DNA from: Alphaproteobacteria bacterium | GTDB taxonomy: Bacteria > Pseudomonadota > Alphaproteobacteria > SHVW01 | Assembly (NCBI GenBank): GCA_009694085.1 | Contig: SHVW01000011.1 | Location: 1 to 38,678, forward strand | DNA length: 38,678 bases | Direction of reading: 5' to 3' | Shown: positions 8,227-17,465 of the stretch, piece after piece | How the letters are laid out: every line of letters begins with the position of its first letter | How positions within the stretch are numbered: position 1 is the stretch's first letter | Notes under the pieces: model-generated | The model's input: only the letters and a program-made list of their open reading frames with translations | Told to the model about the DNA's origin: nothing | The model's database searches: none | Made by a program: the position numbers and the translations under genes

Positions 8227-11200
8227 TTATGGCTTAGCTGGTACGAAATCCTTGGCCAGCACTTCGTCAGTCACGGTCCAGGGCTGGCCGGATCGGTCGA
8301 GATAGAAGCGCCGCATTTCATCGGCCGTGAACGGGCGCGAACCGAGCCGGCCGAACACGGCGATCTGGTGACCGGTTTCATCCACCCCGCGGTCGCGGTC
8401 GAGGCCCTTGGAGAGGGAGAGCGCCGGTGCCGATGTCTTGTACCACGCGATCAATTCGGGCCGAGGCTCTGGGCTGAAGCCGTAGAAATTGGGCTGGCTC
8501 TGGGGCGAGGTCAATTGCACGACCTTGAGGCCGTTGCGACCGTCGGCGACATAGACGAAGAGCGAGGCGTTGGTGGTGCCGACGATGACATCCCGCGCGT
8601 CGTTGAGCATGCCACCCGCCCCGAAGCGCTGATGGACCACGGGCTGCTCCGGCTTTTCCACGTCCACGATCACCAGCCCCTCCGCCCCAGCCGCCACATA
8701 GGCATAGGTGCGTGCCACATAGATGCGTTGGGCGTCGGCCATAGGCACCCGCGCGGAGGCGACCTGTCGCGGCGTGGCCGGGTGGGTCACGTCGACCACG
8801 TCGAGCCCGGCGGGCGAGGTGACGAAGAGATAGCGGAACTGCACGGCGCTGGCGCGCGCGTTGGGTATTGGGATCGTGGCGAGCACGCGCGGTTCCAGCG
8901 GCCGGTCCAGATCGAGCACGACAATGCCGGCATCGGCCGCGACATAGACGGTCGATCCCGCCATGGTGACGTGGTGCGCGCCCTTGAGGATGCCGTTCGG
9001 GTTCCAGGTTAGCGCACGCTTGAGAAAATTGTTGCGCGGCTCGCCATCGGCCAGCGTGTTGACGTCGGTCAGGATCAAGCCTTCCTCGGCATCGGTGATC
9101 AGAGCGTAGCTGTAGATCGGGTGGATGACCTGTTCCTGATTGTCCACCCGCATCAGCTCGCCCACATTGCGCGCCGGGTTGATCGGCTGGGTCGTGGGCA
9201 GGACGACGCAGGTGGCGTTTTTCGACGCGATATGGGTGTCCTGGCCGAGCGCGGAAAACGGCGCGGTGATAATGCGCTGGGAGATGCTTTTGTTGGCGAT
9301 GCTGGCGACGTCGTAAACGCGCATGCCCTTGGGCCCCTCGGCGGCGAACAGATACTCGCCACGTAGCTGCACGCAACTGGTCGCGCCGCCCCGGTGATCG
9401 TAAGCCTCTGGCAGTTCGCGGCCGCGCTTCTGATGCTCGGCATACCAATCGGGATAGGCGTAGCGGTGGAGATAGCTGCCGACCACGGCCTGGGGTTCGT
9501 CCCATTCGGTCACGCGCACGGCGGTCACGCCGTTGCCGCCGCCGACCCAGGCGTTGAAACCGACGAAATTGACGAAATTGGTCCCGTGCAGCAGAAGCTG
9601 CGCCATGATCGCGTTGTTGTCGCCGGCCTGGGACAGGTGACAATCGGTGCAGGTCTTGGTTTCGGTTTTGCGCTCGGTGTGAGGATAATGCGGCGCGAAG
9701 GCCTGGCTGGAGAAGCCGCTGGCGGCAATCGGCGGCTGCTGGATGTAGATGCGCTCGCGGTTGATGTTGGTCGAGGACAGGATGAGCGCCGAGGACGAGC
9801 GCACGGGGGCGATGATGTTGCCCTTGACCGTGGCGTGCCGGCCAAGCTGGAACATGTCGTCGCGCGCGACCTGGGGATTGTAGGTCGCGAAATTGCGGGT
9901 CTCGCCGCCCTCGTAGTGATGGCGCTCGGTCTTCCAATTCGCCTGGATCGGCAAATGGCAGCCGCCGCAGCTCGTGGTCCAGGAGAGATGGCAGGTATAG
10001 CACGCCATCTCGTCGTCCTTGTGGGCGAGGTCGGCGCCATTGACGCCCGGCCCCCATTTCATGCCCAGAGACGCCTTGCCCATCAGCTTGGCGCGCGCCG
10101 CCTTCTCGTTATAAGCGGGGTGCTTGGGGTCGACCGTGTTCCGGACCAGGGTCATTTCCCATTCCAGTCCCGGCGTGACGGCGGAGCGCTGGATCAGCTT
10201 GTCGCCGACCCATTCGAAGCGGCGCTTGCCGTCGCCATTGCGCAGCAGGGCCAGATCGACGCCGCCGGGCCGGGCCGCCGGGCCGCTGGTGCGCAGCGTG
10301 GGCAGGCGGCTGGCGCTGCCATGGCAATCGGCGCAGGTGATTTCGATAGCGTGGGCCACCTCGCCATAGATATAGCCATTGCCGTGGCTGTCCTGGCTGA
10401 AATGGCAGTCGACGCAATGCATGCCCTTGTCCACGTGGACTGACGACATGTGCACCGATTTCTCGAACTTCTTGGGATCCTCGGCGGACACCACCTTGCC
10501 CTGGGCATCGAGCAGATTGCCCTTACGATCGCGCTTGAAAATGGCGCGGAAGTTCCAACCGTGCCCGTGGTAGTCGGCGAACTGGGTATCCTTGAGCGTG
10601 GGATTGAGCTTGCTGACCTCTTTCAGGAACTCGGGATCGCCCCATTTGCCGCGCACCGCGGCCTCCTCGGGATTGCGCTCCAGGATCGCGTGCATCTCGG
10701 CATCGCTCGGGTATTTCTGCTTCTCCGGCCACATCGCGGGCGCATCGGATTCGTAATCCCACATGGTGTAGCCCAGGAACGAATTCAGAAAGATGTTGGG
10801 CTGATGCATGTGGCAGATCATGCATTGGCTGGTCGGGATGGCGCGGGTGAATTCGTGCTTGATGGGATGGCCGGATTCCGCCTTCGAGATCGTGGGGTCC
10901 ACCGTCTGCGTCCGGCCGAGATGGCCGAACTGCGCATAGGGGCCGGAATGGCGCTTGTCGCGATCATTGGCATAGACGACATGGCAGGATGCGCAGCCGG
11001 AGCTGCGGTAGTCGCCGGGCTGATCGTTGGTGCCAAGGAACCAGGTGAGCGGATCGTTCAGCCGCGTCTTGGTGATGTTGATCACGGGCACGGCGATGCG
11101 CAGCCCCGTGCCGGGGCCGCGATTGGACTGGCGAATGTCGGGGCGGCCCGGTTCCTCCAGGCGCTGCAATTGACCCGCCGCGTTGGGCAAGCCGATTTCG

Positions 11201-11946
11201 GGGAACTGGGTGGCGATGTTGCGGCCGCCGCGCTCGAAGACGCGGAAAATGTCACCGGGCGGGATGGTCTCCCAGGCCGGCAACGGCTTCAATTCGGGCA
11301 ACACGCCGCGCCGCTTCATGGCCTCGGTGTATTCGCCCGGATTCTTGAGCGTGGCGGGCTGACCGTCGCGGGTATAGGCCTCGCCCAGGATGTAGTTCTT
11401 GAAGGGCAGGATGCCGTTGTTATAGGCCGCCCCGCCCCACAGCATGGCCCCCGTCGCCATCAGGCTGCGCTCGGCCTGCTGGATGATCGGCAGATGGCAG
11501 GCGCCGCAAGCCTCGCGCGCCACGCGATAATCGCTGGGATTGACGAACCGAATGAACTCCGGGCTTTCCCGATTGAGGAGCGTATAGCTGCGCTCGGGAT
11601 TGGCGCTCGAGGGATAGCGCCAATCCTGGGGAAAACGCGGTTGGATATGGGCGCGGTCGAGGGCCGCGCGATAGAGCGGATGGCCCTTCTCCGTTCCAGG
11701 CGGGCGCATCACCCCGGAATCGCCGCCATGGCAATCGGTGCAACCGAGTACGACGGCGGGGTTGGTATGCATGCTGCGCGCGTCGCTGTCCGAGTGGCAG
11801 GACGCGCAACCCTGGTTCATGACCACTGTTTGAGCCGGCGTTTGATAACGCGGCGCCGGAGGCGCCGTGTTCGCGCCGCTACTAGCTGCCAGCGTTGAGC
11901 TGCCCGACAGGGCTATCGTCATCGCCATGATCAGCCAGAGCTTCAT
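8227..11946 (-). CDS. Exported decaheme cytochrome c with C-terminal LVIVD-repeat domain
   Basis: A 1239-residue exported protein. MKLWLIMAMTIALSGSSTLA is a Sec signal peptide without a lipobox Cys. Ten CxxCH motifs lie between residues about 46 and 770 (CASCH, CTDCH, CGACH, CASCH, CMICH, CVDCH, CADCH, CYTCH, CGGCH, CTDCH), so ten covalent c-hemes are expected. From about residue 830 the sequence changes to repeats of the LVIVD type (GMRVYDVA, GIVVLDLDRP, GLDVVDVTHP, GLVIVDVEKP, GLKVVQLTSP), which usually build a beta-propeller. I chose the ATG at 11946 because the signal peptide begins there; the open frame continues upstream without homology. It lies 11 bases after the outer-membrane barrel gene, which suggests that the two work as a porin-cytochrome pair or as an extracellular oxidoreductase. 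Substrate unknown. Confidence 0.9.
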   Translation of the reverse strand: MKLWLIMAMTIALSGSSTLAASSGANTAPPAPRYQTPAQTVVMNQGCASCHSDSDARSMHTNPAVVLGCTDCHGGDSGVMRPPGTEKGHPLYRAALDRAHIQPRFPQDWRYPSSANPERSYTLLNRESPEFIRFVNPSDYRVAREACGACHLPIIQQAERSLMATGAMLWGGAAYNNGILPFKNYILGEAYTRDGQPATLKNPGEYTEAMKRRGVLPELKPLPAWETIPPGDIFRVFERGGRNIATQFPEIGLPNAAGQLQRLEEPGRPDIRQSNRGPGTGLRIAVPVINITKTRLNDPLTWFLGTNDQPGDYRSSGCASCHVVYANDRDKRHSGPYAQFGHLGRTQTVDPTISKAESGHPIKHEFTRAIPTSQCMICHMHQPNIFLNSFLGYTMWDYESDAPAMWPEKQKYPSDAEMHAILERNPEEAAVRGKWGDPEFLKEVSKLNPTLKDTQFADYHGHGWNFRAIFKRDRKGNLLDAQGKVVSAEDPKKFEKSVHMSSVHVDKGMHCVDCHFSQDSHGNGYIYGEVAHAIEITCADCHGSASRLPTLRTSGPAARPGGVDLALLRNGDGKRRFEWVGDKLIQRSAVTPGLEWEMTLVRNTVDPKHPAYNEKAARAKLMGKASLGMKWGPGVNGADLAHKDDEMACYTCHLSWTTSCGGCHLPIQANWKTERHHYEGGETRNFATYNPQVARDDMFQLGRHATVKGNIIAPVRSSSALILSSTNINRERIYIQQPPIAASGFSSQAFAPHYPHTERKTETKTCTDCHLSQAGDNNAIMAQLLLHGTNFVNFVGFNAWVGGGNGVTAVRVTEWDEPQAVVGSYLHRYAYPDWYAEHQKRGRELPEAYDHRGGATSCVQLRGEYLFAAEGPKGMRVYDVASIANKSISQRIITAPFSALGQDTHIASKNATCVVLPTTQPINPARNVGELMRVDNQEQVIHPIYSYALITDAEEGLILTDVNTLADGEPRNNFLKRALTWNPNGILKGAHHVTMAGSTVYVAADAGIVVLDLDRPLEPRVLATIPIPNARASAVQFRYLFVTSPAGLDVVDVTHPATPRQVASARVPMADAQRIYVARTYAYVAAGAEGLVIVDVEKPEQPVVHQRFGAGGMLNDARDVIVGTTNASLFVYVADGRNGLKVVQLTSPQSQPNFYGFSPEPRPELIAWYKTSAPALSLSKGLDRDRGVDETGHQIAVFGRLGSRPFTADEMRRFYLDRSGQPWTVTDEVLAKDFVPAKP

Positions 11947-11957
11947 CGACACGGCTT

Positions 11958-13784
11958 TCAATAGGTCAGAATCAGGTTGGTCAGGACAGAATAATAATAG
12001 TCCCTGGACGGCGTAGAATCGTAGAGGTCGCGCATACCAGGTCCGGGCAGCAGTACCGCACCTGACAGGCGCAGCACCACGTTTTGGATGAACAGGGGGC
12101 GGTAGGTCAGCGCCGCCGACAGATCGTAGCCGATCTCGCGCCGGATCGAACCCTGATTGCGCAGCACTTGGAGCGAGGAGGTGTTGTCGAATTTCAGATA
12201 GTTGAAATTGGTCGATAGGCGCAGTTCCGGGGTCAGGTCGAGATCGGTACCGATGCCAACCAGGCGCAGGCCGGGGTTGACGAAATTCGACTGCCCCTCC
12301 TCCTTGGAGGAACGCAGGGACGGCAGCACCCCGTTGCGCGGACTCAAGGCCACACCGCCGCCGCCGATCAGCGGAATGGATTGGCGAATCCAATAGCTGG
12401 TATCGGCGCCGGCGAATTGCGGATTCTCGAAGATCGCGTCGAAGCCGGTCTGGCGATTGTCGAATGGATTCCTGTCGCCCGAGGCATAGAGGCCGCTGAG
12501 CCGCACGCGGATCCAGTCGAAATCGACCGATGGCTCGATCGCGGCGAAAAAAGCGCGGATATCGGCGGGCTCGCTGGTGAAGGTGTTGTTGCGATCGATA
12601 CCATGAGCGAAATAGGCCGACGCGGTCAGGTTGAATCTTCCGAAATGACCGTCGCCGTTCAAACCCAGATAGGTCACATCGTATTCGCGGCCGCGCTCGT
12701 CGCCAATCGAGGCAGGCCGCACGATGAAACCGTTCTTGTCGTAGTGGTCGCGCCCGGCCTCGCGATTGCGGTTATGGATGACGGTGGCTTGGCTGGTGAA
12801 GCCGAGGACGGGAAAGTCCTGAACATAGAGATTGGCCAGATACACCTCGTCGTCGCGCACGGGCTGATCGAGCGCGTTGAGGCCGCTATTGGTATCCTTC
12901 TCCAGGCGGCGAAAGGCAGCCAGATTGTATTGGAAGCGGTTATTGGCGCGGCTGCCGAACAGACGCAGGCCGAGCTGGTTGTCCTGGAACAGGAAACCGC
13001 GAAAATCGCTGGAGAAAGGCTGGATGCCGGCACGGGTCGAATCGAAATCGTAGCGATCGGACACGTTGCGCAGATGCACATCGGCGAACATCTCTTGCAC
13101 GCCGAAATGAGATGCACGCCGCGTATCGCCCTTGCGGGGATCGGCATGAAGGATGCGCACCTCGTCGGCCCAGGCGCGATTAACGTTGATCACGGGCGTG
13201 AAGCGCAGCTCGAAATCGGGCGGCTTAAAAGCCGTGTCGCCCTTGATCAGGGAAGCCGACAGGATCAAATTCTCGGCGAACAGGTCGTTGCGCACGCGCC
13301 CGAACGTGCTGTTGGAATCCGGACGCAAGGTTGTTTGCAGGCCGACCGGAACGGGAAAACTGCGCGGCTCGTAGATCGTGTCGGATATGGCGGAAAGGAC
13401 GACGAAGTAATCGCCGAAAATCGGCCGGTCGCCCTTGAGCGTGTTCTGGTTATAAGGATCGATCAAGCGCTCGCGCACGCCGATCGCCTCGACAATGCGC
13501 CAGCGATCCGGCACCGGCACGATCTCATAGGGTTGGGCAGGTTCCGGCGGCCTGATCGCATTGGGATCGGCCGGCGCCAGTGCATCTTCCGGCCGAGGCG
13601 GCTGCACACCGGGGCGCCGGCGATCGAACTGGACGGCCTGGGCCTGCTTTTTGGTCGTACTTACCTTCGGCGCGCGCGCTGGCGCCGCCGTGATCTGCGC
13701 CGTCTGCAACCCCTCCGTCGCCTGTGCCAGCGCAGCCGGCGCGGCCAGCAACACAGCGGAAGCCAGGAGCAGCGCCAGCATCAC
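11958..13784 (-). CDS. Putative outer-membrane beta-barrel protein (cytochrome partner)
   Basis: A 608-residue protein with a signal peptide (MMLALLLASAVLLAAPAALA) and then a Pro- and Lys-rich linker. The remainder is dominated by short alternating strands with aromatic ends, such as FNLTASAYFAHG, IRVRLSGLYASGD and LVLRLSGAVLLPG, ending in LTNLILTY with a terminal aromatic residue, as barrel proteins do. There are no CxxCH motifs. I do not recognise the family; it is not obviously MtrB. Its position directly before the decaheme cytochrome suggests that it could sheath or anchor that cytochrome in the outer membrane. Start is GTG at 13784 or ATG at 13781; the previous gene ends at 13788, so translation is probably coupled. 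Confidence 0.75.
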   Translation of the reverse strand: MMLALLLASAVLLAAPAALAQATEGLQTAQITAAPARAPKVSTTKKQAQAVQFDRRRPGVQPPRPEDALAPADPNAIRPPEPAQPYEIVPVPDRWRIVEAIGVRERLIDPYNQNTLKGDRPIFGDYFVVLSAISDTIYEPRSFPVPVGLQTTLRPDSNSTFGRVRNDLFAENLILSASLIKGDTAFKPPDFELRFTPVINVNRAWADEVRILHADPRKGDTRRASHFGVQEMFADVHLRNVSDRYDFDSTRAGIQPFSSDFRGFLFQDNQLGLRLFGSRANNRFQYNLAAFRRLEKDTNSGLNALDQPVRDDEVYLANLYVQDFPVLGFTSQATVIHNRNREAGRDHYDKNGFIVRPASIGDERGREYDVTYLGLNGDGHFGRFNLTASAYFAHGIDRNNTFTSEPADIRAFFAAIEPSVDFDWIRVRLSGLYASGDRNPFDNRQTGFDAIFENPQFAGADTSYWIRQSIPLIGGGGVALSPRNGVLPSLRSSKEEGQSNFVNPGLRLVGIGTDLDLTPELRLSTNFNYLKFDNTSSLQVLRNQGSIRREIGYDLSAALTYRPLFIQNVVLRLSGAVLLPGPGMRDLYDSTPSRDYYYSVLTNLILTY

Positions 13785-13787
13785 AAT

Positions 13788-15770
13788 CTACTTGCCGTCG
13801 CAGACATTGCGCGAGCGGTCGCCGAGGAAAGCGGCAACTGGGCAATTGACGTAGCGCAGGCGTACGCCCTGGGGCGTCAGGCGGTCGGAACGCGTGGCGG
13901 CGGGCGCGTGGCCGATGCCGGTGCCGAGTTCGACGCCGGCGTTGTGAAGCCCAAGAAAGGCCACCATGTCGTCCTGATCGATGCCATCGCCGGACACGCC
14001 GATGCCGCCGACCAGGGCACCCGACCGATAGATCGGCGCGCCGCCCGGGAAGATTTGCAAGCCATTGGCAAGCCGGTTGATGCCGGTAGTGGCGCCCACG
14101 GGCAAGCCGGTGCAGCCGACGCCGGTATCCGTGGCGCCCAGAACAACGCCCTGGGCGTTTAGGAGTGGCCCGTTAAGATATAGGACGTGCGTGCCGATAT
14201 TGTCGAATACGAGATCAAGCTGAAGCCCGGTCGAGAACGGCGACCACTGGCTGAACGGCCGGCTGAGCGGCCCATTGGCCGCGCCATCGATGCCATCGGG
14301 GAAGAACGGGCGCGCCAAATTGCCGATCGCCCGGTCCGTGATCGCATCCTGTCCGGTCAACGCCGATGCACCCAGGAAATTGCGTGCCGCCGTCACATAG
14401 TTAGCGATCGATGTGTTTTGAAGATTGGTCGGCGTGGCCGCGAGGTCGCTGCCTGCGCTAGCATGGGAGAAGAACATGGCCGAACGGGCCTTCTGCAAGG
14501 ACACGTCGGTGCCGAAAATCGGCGCGTCCACCGTGCGCGCCAGCCCGAGGACGACGCCGTTGGAATCGACGATGGAAACCGTGACCTGGGCAAAGCTATC
14601 GAGCGGTCGCCGAATCTGCGCGCGCGCGCGAGTGGCGATTTGCAGCGCATTGCGCAAGATAACCCGGACCTCGCCGGCGCTGAGCGCGTTCACGCCGTCG
14701 GTTCCCGCGCGCGGATCGAAGCGGGGCTGGTTGGGCACTTGGTTGATCGAATGGACCAGCACGAAAGCATTGACCGGTGCATACAGGCCAGCCGTGTCGG
14801 GGCGATAGCCTGAGGCCGCCGTACCATAGGCCTGCCCGGCAATCACGGCCGTATTCAAGTAATAGTCGCGAACCGCCACAAGAGAGCCGAGACCTTTGAT
14901 CGCGGCGAAGCTGGCCGCCGCCGCCGGGCTGCTGGCGAGCGCCCCAGTTCCGCGATCGACATAGCGCAGCGTCTTGCCATCCACCGTGATGCGGTTGGCG
15001 CGGATGTCGATGGGTGCGTCCAACCCGACCGTGCCGGCGAGCGCGATCAATTCGTCGTCGTCGGTATCGGTATCGCGGATGTTGGTGTCGGCCCCATACT
15101 CCTCGTCGGCGATCGCACCGACGCCGCCAACGACGGCGCCGTTCTTATAGAGCGGCAACCCGCCGGGATCGGCCGAGAGGCCGAGAGGCGAACGCTTGGG
15201 TCCGTGCACCCCGTCGGAAAATCGGACATTGAGATCCGAGCACGGCAGTTGGCTGAACTGGACGCCGAACAGCGGCCCGCCCGGCGTGAAGCGCTCGCCC
15301 GGATTGAAGTGTTCCTGGACGATCTGGCTCGCCGTCCGCGTGGAGAACGCATTGCCGGCCGACGAAAGGTAGGCGCCCGTGATCGCTTTAGAAATTGAGA
15401 CCGCCGTATCCAGCTCCAGCGAGGGAATCGATACGCTCAACTGCGGCGCGTTGGGTCCATTAAATCCGTTCAACCCTGTATTGGTACCACTAGGGTTGTT
15501 CACCACGCGCACATTGGTCGTGGCTCCGGTCATGCGGAACACGCCGAGCACATTGCCGACCCGGTCAACCACGGCGATGGTAGCCGCGCGGGAACGCGCC
15601 CGGGCCTCGTGGACCGACTGGGCGATGACCTGCTCGACCTCGGCCGCCGTCAGAGCTTCCTGGGCACTTGCGGCAGAAGCCAACAAGGCCACGCCCGAAG
15701 CCGCAAATACCGCGCGCCTTATCGATCCCACCACGGCGACATCCTCCACTCTTCCCATGCCACCCACCAA
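13788..15770 (-). CDS. Exported tandem HbpS/GlcG-type heme-binding-like protein
   Basis: A 660-residue exported protein with a signal peptide (RRAVFAASGVALLASAASA). It contains two copies of the HbpS/GlcG (DUF336) fold. Copy one begins LTAAEVEQVIAQSVHEAR with IAVVDRVGNVLGVFRM, and ends with GGLPLYKNGAVVGGVGAI and DDDELIALAG. Copy two begins LSAGEVRVILRNALQIATRA with VSIVDSNGVVLGLART, and ends with GGAPIYRSGALVGGIGVS and DQDDMVAFLG. Long insertions separate the halves of each copy, so it is far larger than the usual 140-residue single-domain proteins. Some HbpS members bind heme or iron outside the cell; here heme handling for the surrounding cytochromes, or a redox-sensing role, is inference. 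The start may be 15758, which would shorten the N-region by four residues. Confidence 0.85.
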   Translation of the reverse strand: MVGGMGRVEDVAVVGSIRRAVFAASGVALLASAASAQEALTAAEVEQVIAQSVHEARARSRAATIAVVDRVGNVLGVFRMTGATTNVRVVNNPSGTNTGLNGFNGPNAPQLSVSIPSLELDTAVSISKAITGAYLSSAGNAFSTRTASQIVQEHFNPGERFTPGGPLFGVQFSQLPCSDLNVRFSDGVHGPKRSPLGLSADPGGLPLYKNGAVVGGVGAIADEEYGADTNIRDTDTDDDELIALAGTVGLDAPIDIRANRITVDGKTLRYVDRGTGALASSPAAAASFAAIKGLGSLVAVRDYYLNTAVIAGQAYGTAASGYRPDTAGLYAPVNAFVLVHSINQVPNQPRFDPRAGTDGVNALSAGEVRVILRNALQIATRARAQIRRPLDSFAQVTVSIVDSNGVVLGLARTVDAPIFGTDVSLQKARSAMFFSHASAGSDLAATPTNLQNTSIANYVTAARNFLGASALTGQDAITDRAIGNLARPFFPDGIDGAANGPLSRPFSQWSPFSTGLQLDLVFDNIGTHVLYLNGPLLNAQGVVLGATDTGVGCTGLPVGATTGINRLANGLQIFPGGAPIYRSGALVGGIGVSGDGIDQDDMVAFLGLHNAGVELGTGIGHAPAATRSDRLTPQGVRLRYVNCPVAAFLGDRSRNVCDGK

Positions 15771-15783
15771 TATACGGTCCCGG

Positions 15784-17460
15784 CTAGTTCGTGCTCAACC
15801 CGGACTTTGCGGTTTCGAACATCGGGCCCAGCTCGGGTCGATGAAAACCGTGGCAGGAAATGCAGGACGACGACACTTTGTTGACAACCGGCGTGGTGCC
15901 GGTATGGCAGTTTCGGCACACAGCGATGCCGGGAATCAGCACATCCTCGCTCGACTCGGACTTCGTCGCGGCGTGGCAGTTATCGCAGCCGAAGACCTCA
16001 TGCCGGTCATGGCGGAACATGCTTTTGGCCAGCCAGTGTTGTGCAATCCGAGGGGGCCGGACCGACCACTCGGCCATCGCACCCGCGGGCGGATCGACGA
16101 TATGGCAGGTGCCGCACACGCTCTTGCCGAAAATGACGCGCAACGTCTCGCCCGCGCGGCGGTCGGCCCAGGCCAGCGCCTCCAGACGCTCCGGTTCGGC
16201 CAGCGGCGTGCCCGGGCGGCGGCGCACCGGCGCCGGCGCATTCGGCTCTTCCACGCCGCCGCGCAACGCCAGCCCGTCATAGAGCCCACGCACCAGCCGC
16301 GCGACATCGTTGGGCCGGCCGTGCGGCAAGACCCAATCGGGCCGCGCCGGGTCGAATTTGAGCTGATGGCAGCCGCTGCATGCCGCTTCCATGCGTACGG
16401 GCTGCATCAACAGACCACCCCGCTCGGCCTGGTGACAGGACGCGCATTCCAACTTGGTCATGCCAAGCGGGCCGCGCACGCCCTGGGGCGTCAGGTGCTT
16501 ATTGTGGGGAAACGCCAGGCCGGCCATTTCGCGCGGCCGATCGGCCAAACTAACTCGCCGCGGCGCGGCACCCAGTTCGGTCACGACCAATGGCTGGAAT
16601 TCTGGGTGAGTCGCGCCGAAATCGGCGGCTGGTTTGAGCGTGGTTTTGGGCACCAGGGCCGCAAGGTTGGCATGGCACTGCGCGCAGAAGGCATCGTTGT
16701 TGAGCACAATGGGACGGGGGCCTTCGTGTTCCTTATGACAGGATTGACAGCCGGAGCCGCGCAAATCGGCCATGGCGAATTGCTTCGGATCGGCATGCTG
16801 CTGAATCGTCTTGTGACAGGCCGTGCAAGCGGCATCGGTCACAGGCACAAAGGCCTTTTGATGACAAACCGCGCAATCTTCGGCGAAAAATTTATGCGGA
16901 TTGGAGATCTCGCCGCTGCTCCAGGCGGTGTCTGCCTTGATCGGCCAATCCCGCGTCGCCTCGCGCACGCCCGGCACCATATAGGCAACAACCGGGATAA
17001 CCAGGAACAGCAACACCACCAATGCGGCCAAACCCCAGGATACGCCGCGCTTGCCGAGCCAACTCGCACCGAGCGAGGTACGGCTGCGCGCGCGCAATTG
17101 CGCGAGATCATCACCGAATGGCCTGACCAACTCAACCTGGATTGCGGCGTCTTCGCCCTCGCCCGGCTCGCCGATCGTCACATCGTAGGGACCGACCGCG
17201 ATCACGTCGCCGGGGCGCACCGCCGCCGTCATCACCACCGATCCCTTGAGCCTGACGTCGCCGTCGCCGATGGCCTCAATGTAGAGGCCGGCTTCGCGCC
17301 GGTGCAACTCGGCCTGGAGGAACATGACGCGCGGGTCCGGCAAATGCACTTCGCAATCCGCCGAGCGGCCGAAGCGCAGGAAATCGGCGCCGACCCGGCT
17401 GTCCCGACTGACCGCTCCGGCCTTCGTTCGCTTCGTGATGAAAACGACCCGGCTTTCCAT
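15784..17460 (-). CDS. Membrane-anchored FHA-like / decaheme cytochrome c fusion
   Basis: A 558-residue protein without a cleavable signal. Residues about 25-97 look like an FHA domain (FLRFGRSADCEVHLPDPRVMF, then GLYIEAIGDGDVRLKG). Residues about 140-161 form one hydrophobic helix (VSWGLAALVVLLFLVIPVVAY). The rest holds ten CxxCH sites (CAVCH, CTACH, CQSCH, CAQCH, CASCH, CSGCH, CGTCH, CDNCH, CRNCH, CISCH) of the cytochrome c3/c7 type. With the N-terminus inside, the FHA part is cytosolic and the hemes periplasmic. The usual SR-x-H phosphothreonine-binding segment is replaced by FLQAELH, so phosphopeptide binding is doubtful. It starts 5 bases after the cytochrome b gene and would be the natural acceptor of electrons leaving the membrane. 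Confidence 0.88.
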   Translation of the reverse strand: MESRVVFITKRTKAGAVSRDSRVGADFLRFGRSADCEVHLPDPRVMFLQAELHRREAGLYIEAIGDGDVRLKGSVVMTAAVRPGDVIAVGPYDVTIGEPGEGEDAAIQVELVRPFGDDLAQLRARSRTSLGASWLGKRGVSWGLAALVVLLFLVIPVVAYMVPGVREATRDWPIKADTAWSSGEISNPHKFFAEDCAVCHQKAFVPVTDAACTACHKTIQQHADPKQFAMADLRGSGCQSCHKEHEGPRPIVLNNDAFCAQCHANLAALVPKTTLKPAADFGATHPEFQPLVVTELGAAPRRVSLADRPREMAGLAFPHNKHLTPQGVRGPLGMTKLECASCHQAERGGLLMQPVRMEAACSGCHQLKFDPARPDWVLPHGRPNDVARLVRGLYDGLALRGGVEEPNAPAPVRRRPGTPLAEPERLEALAWADRRAGETLRVIFGKSVCGTCHIVDPPAGAMAEWSVRPPRIAQHWLAKSMFRHDRHEVFGCDNCHAATKSESSEDVLIPGIAVCRNCHTGTTPVVNKVSSSCISCHGFHRPELGPMFETAKSGLSTN

Positions 17461-17465
17461 GGCGG

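Noticed and set aside
8400-8440. ALSLSKG peptide near the end of the decaheme protein, similar to that encoded by a common palindromic repeat
   Set aside because: The DNA here (gcgctctccctctccaaggg) does not form the palindrome of that repeat, so it is probably native sequence.
12381-14162. Long plus-strand open frame opposite the barrel and HbpS-like genes
   Set aside because: Its translation is low-complexity and has no recognisable domain; the minus strand carries signal peptides and family motifs. It is a GC-rich antisense shadow.
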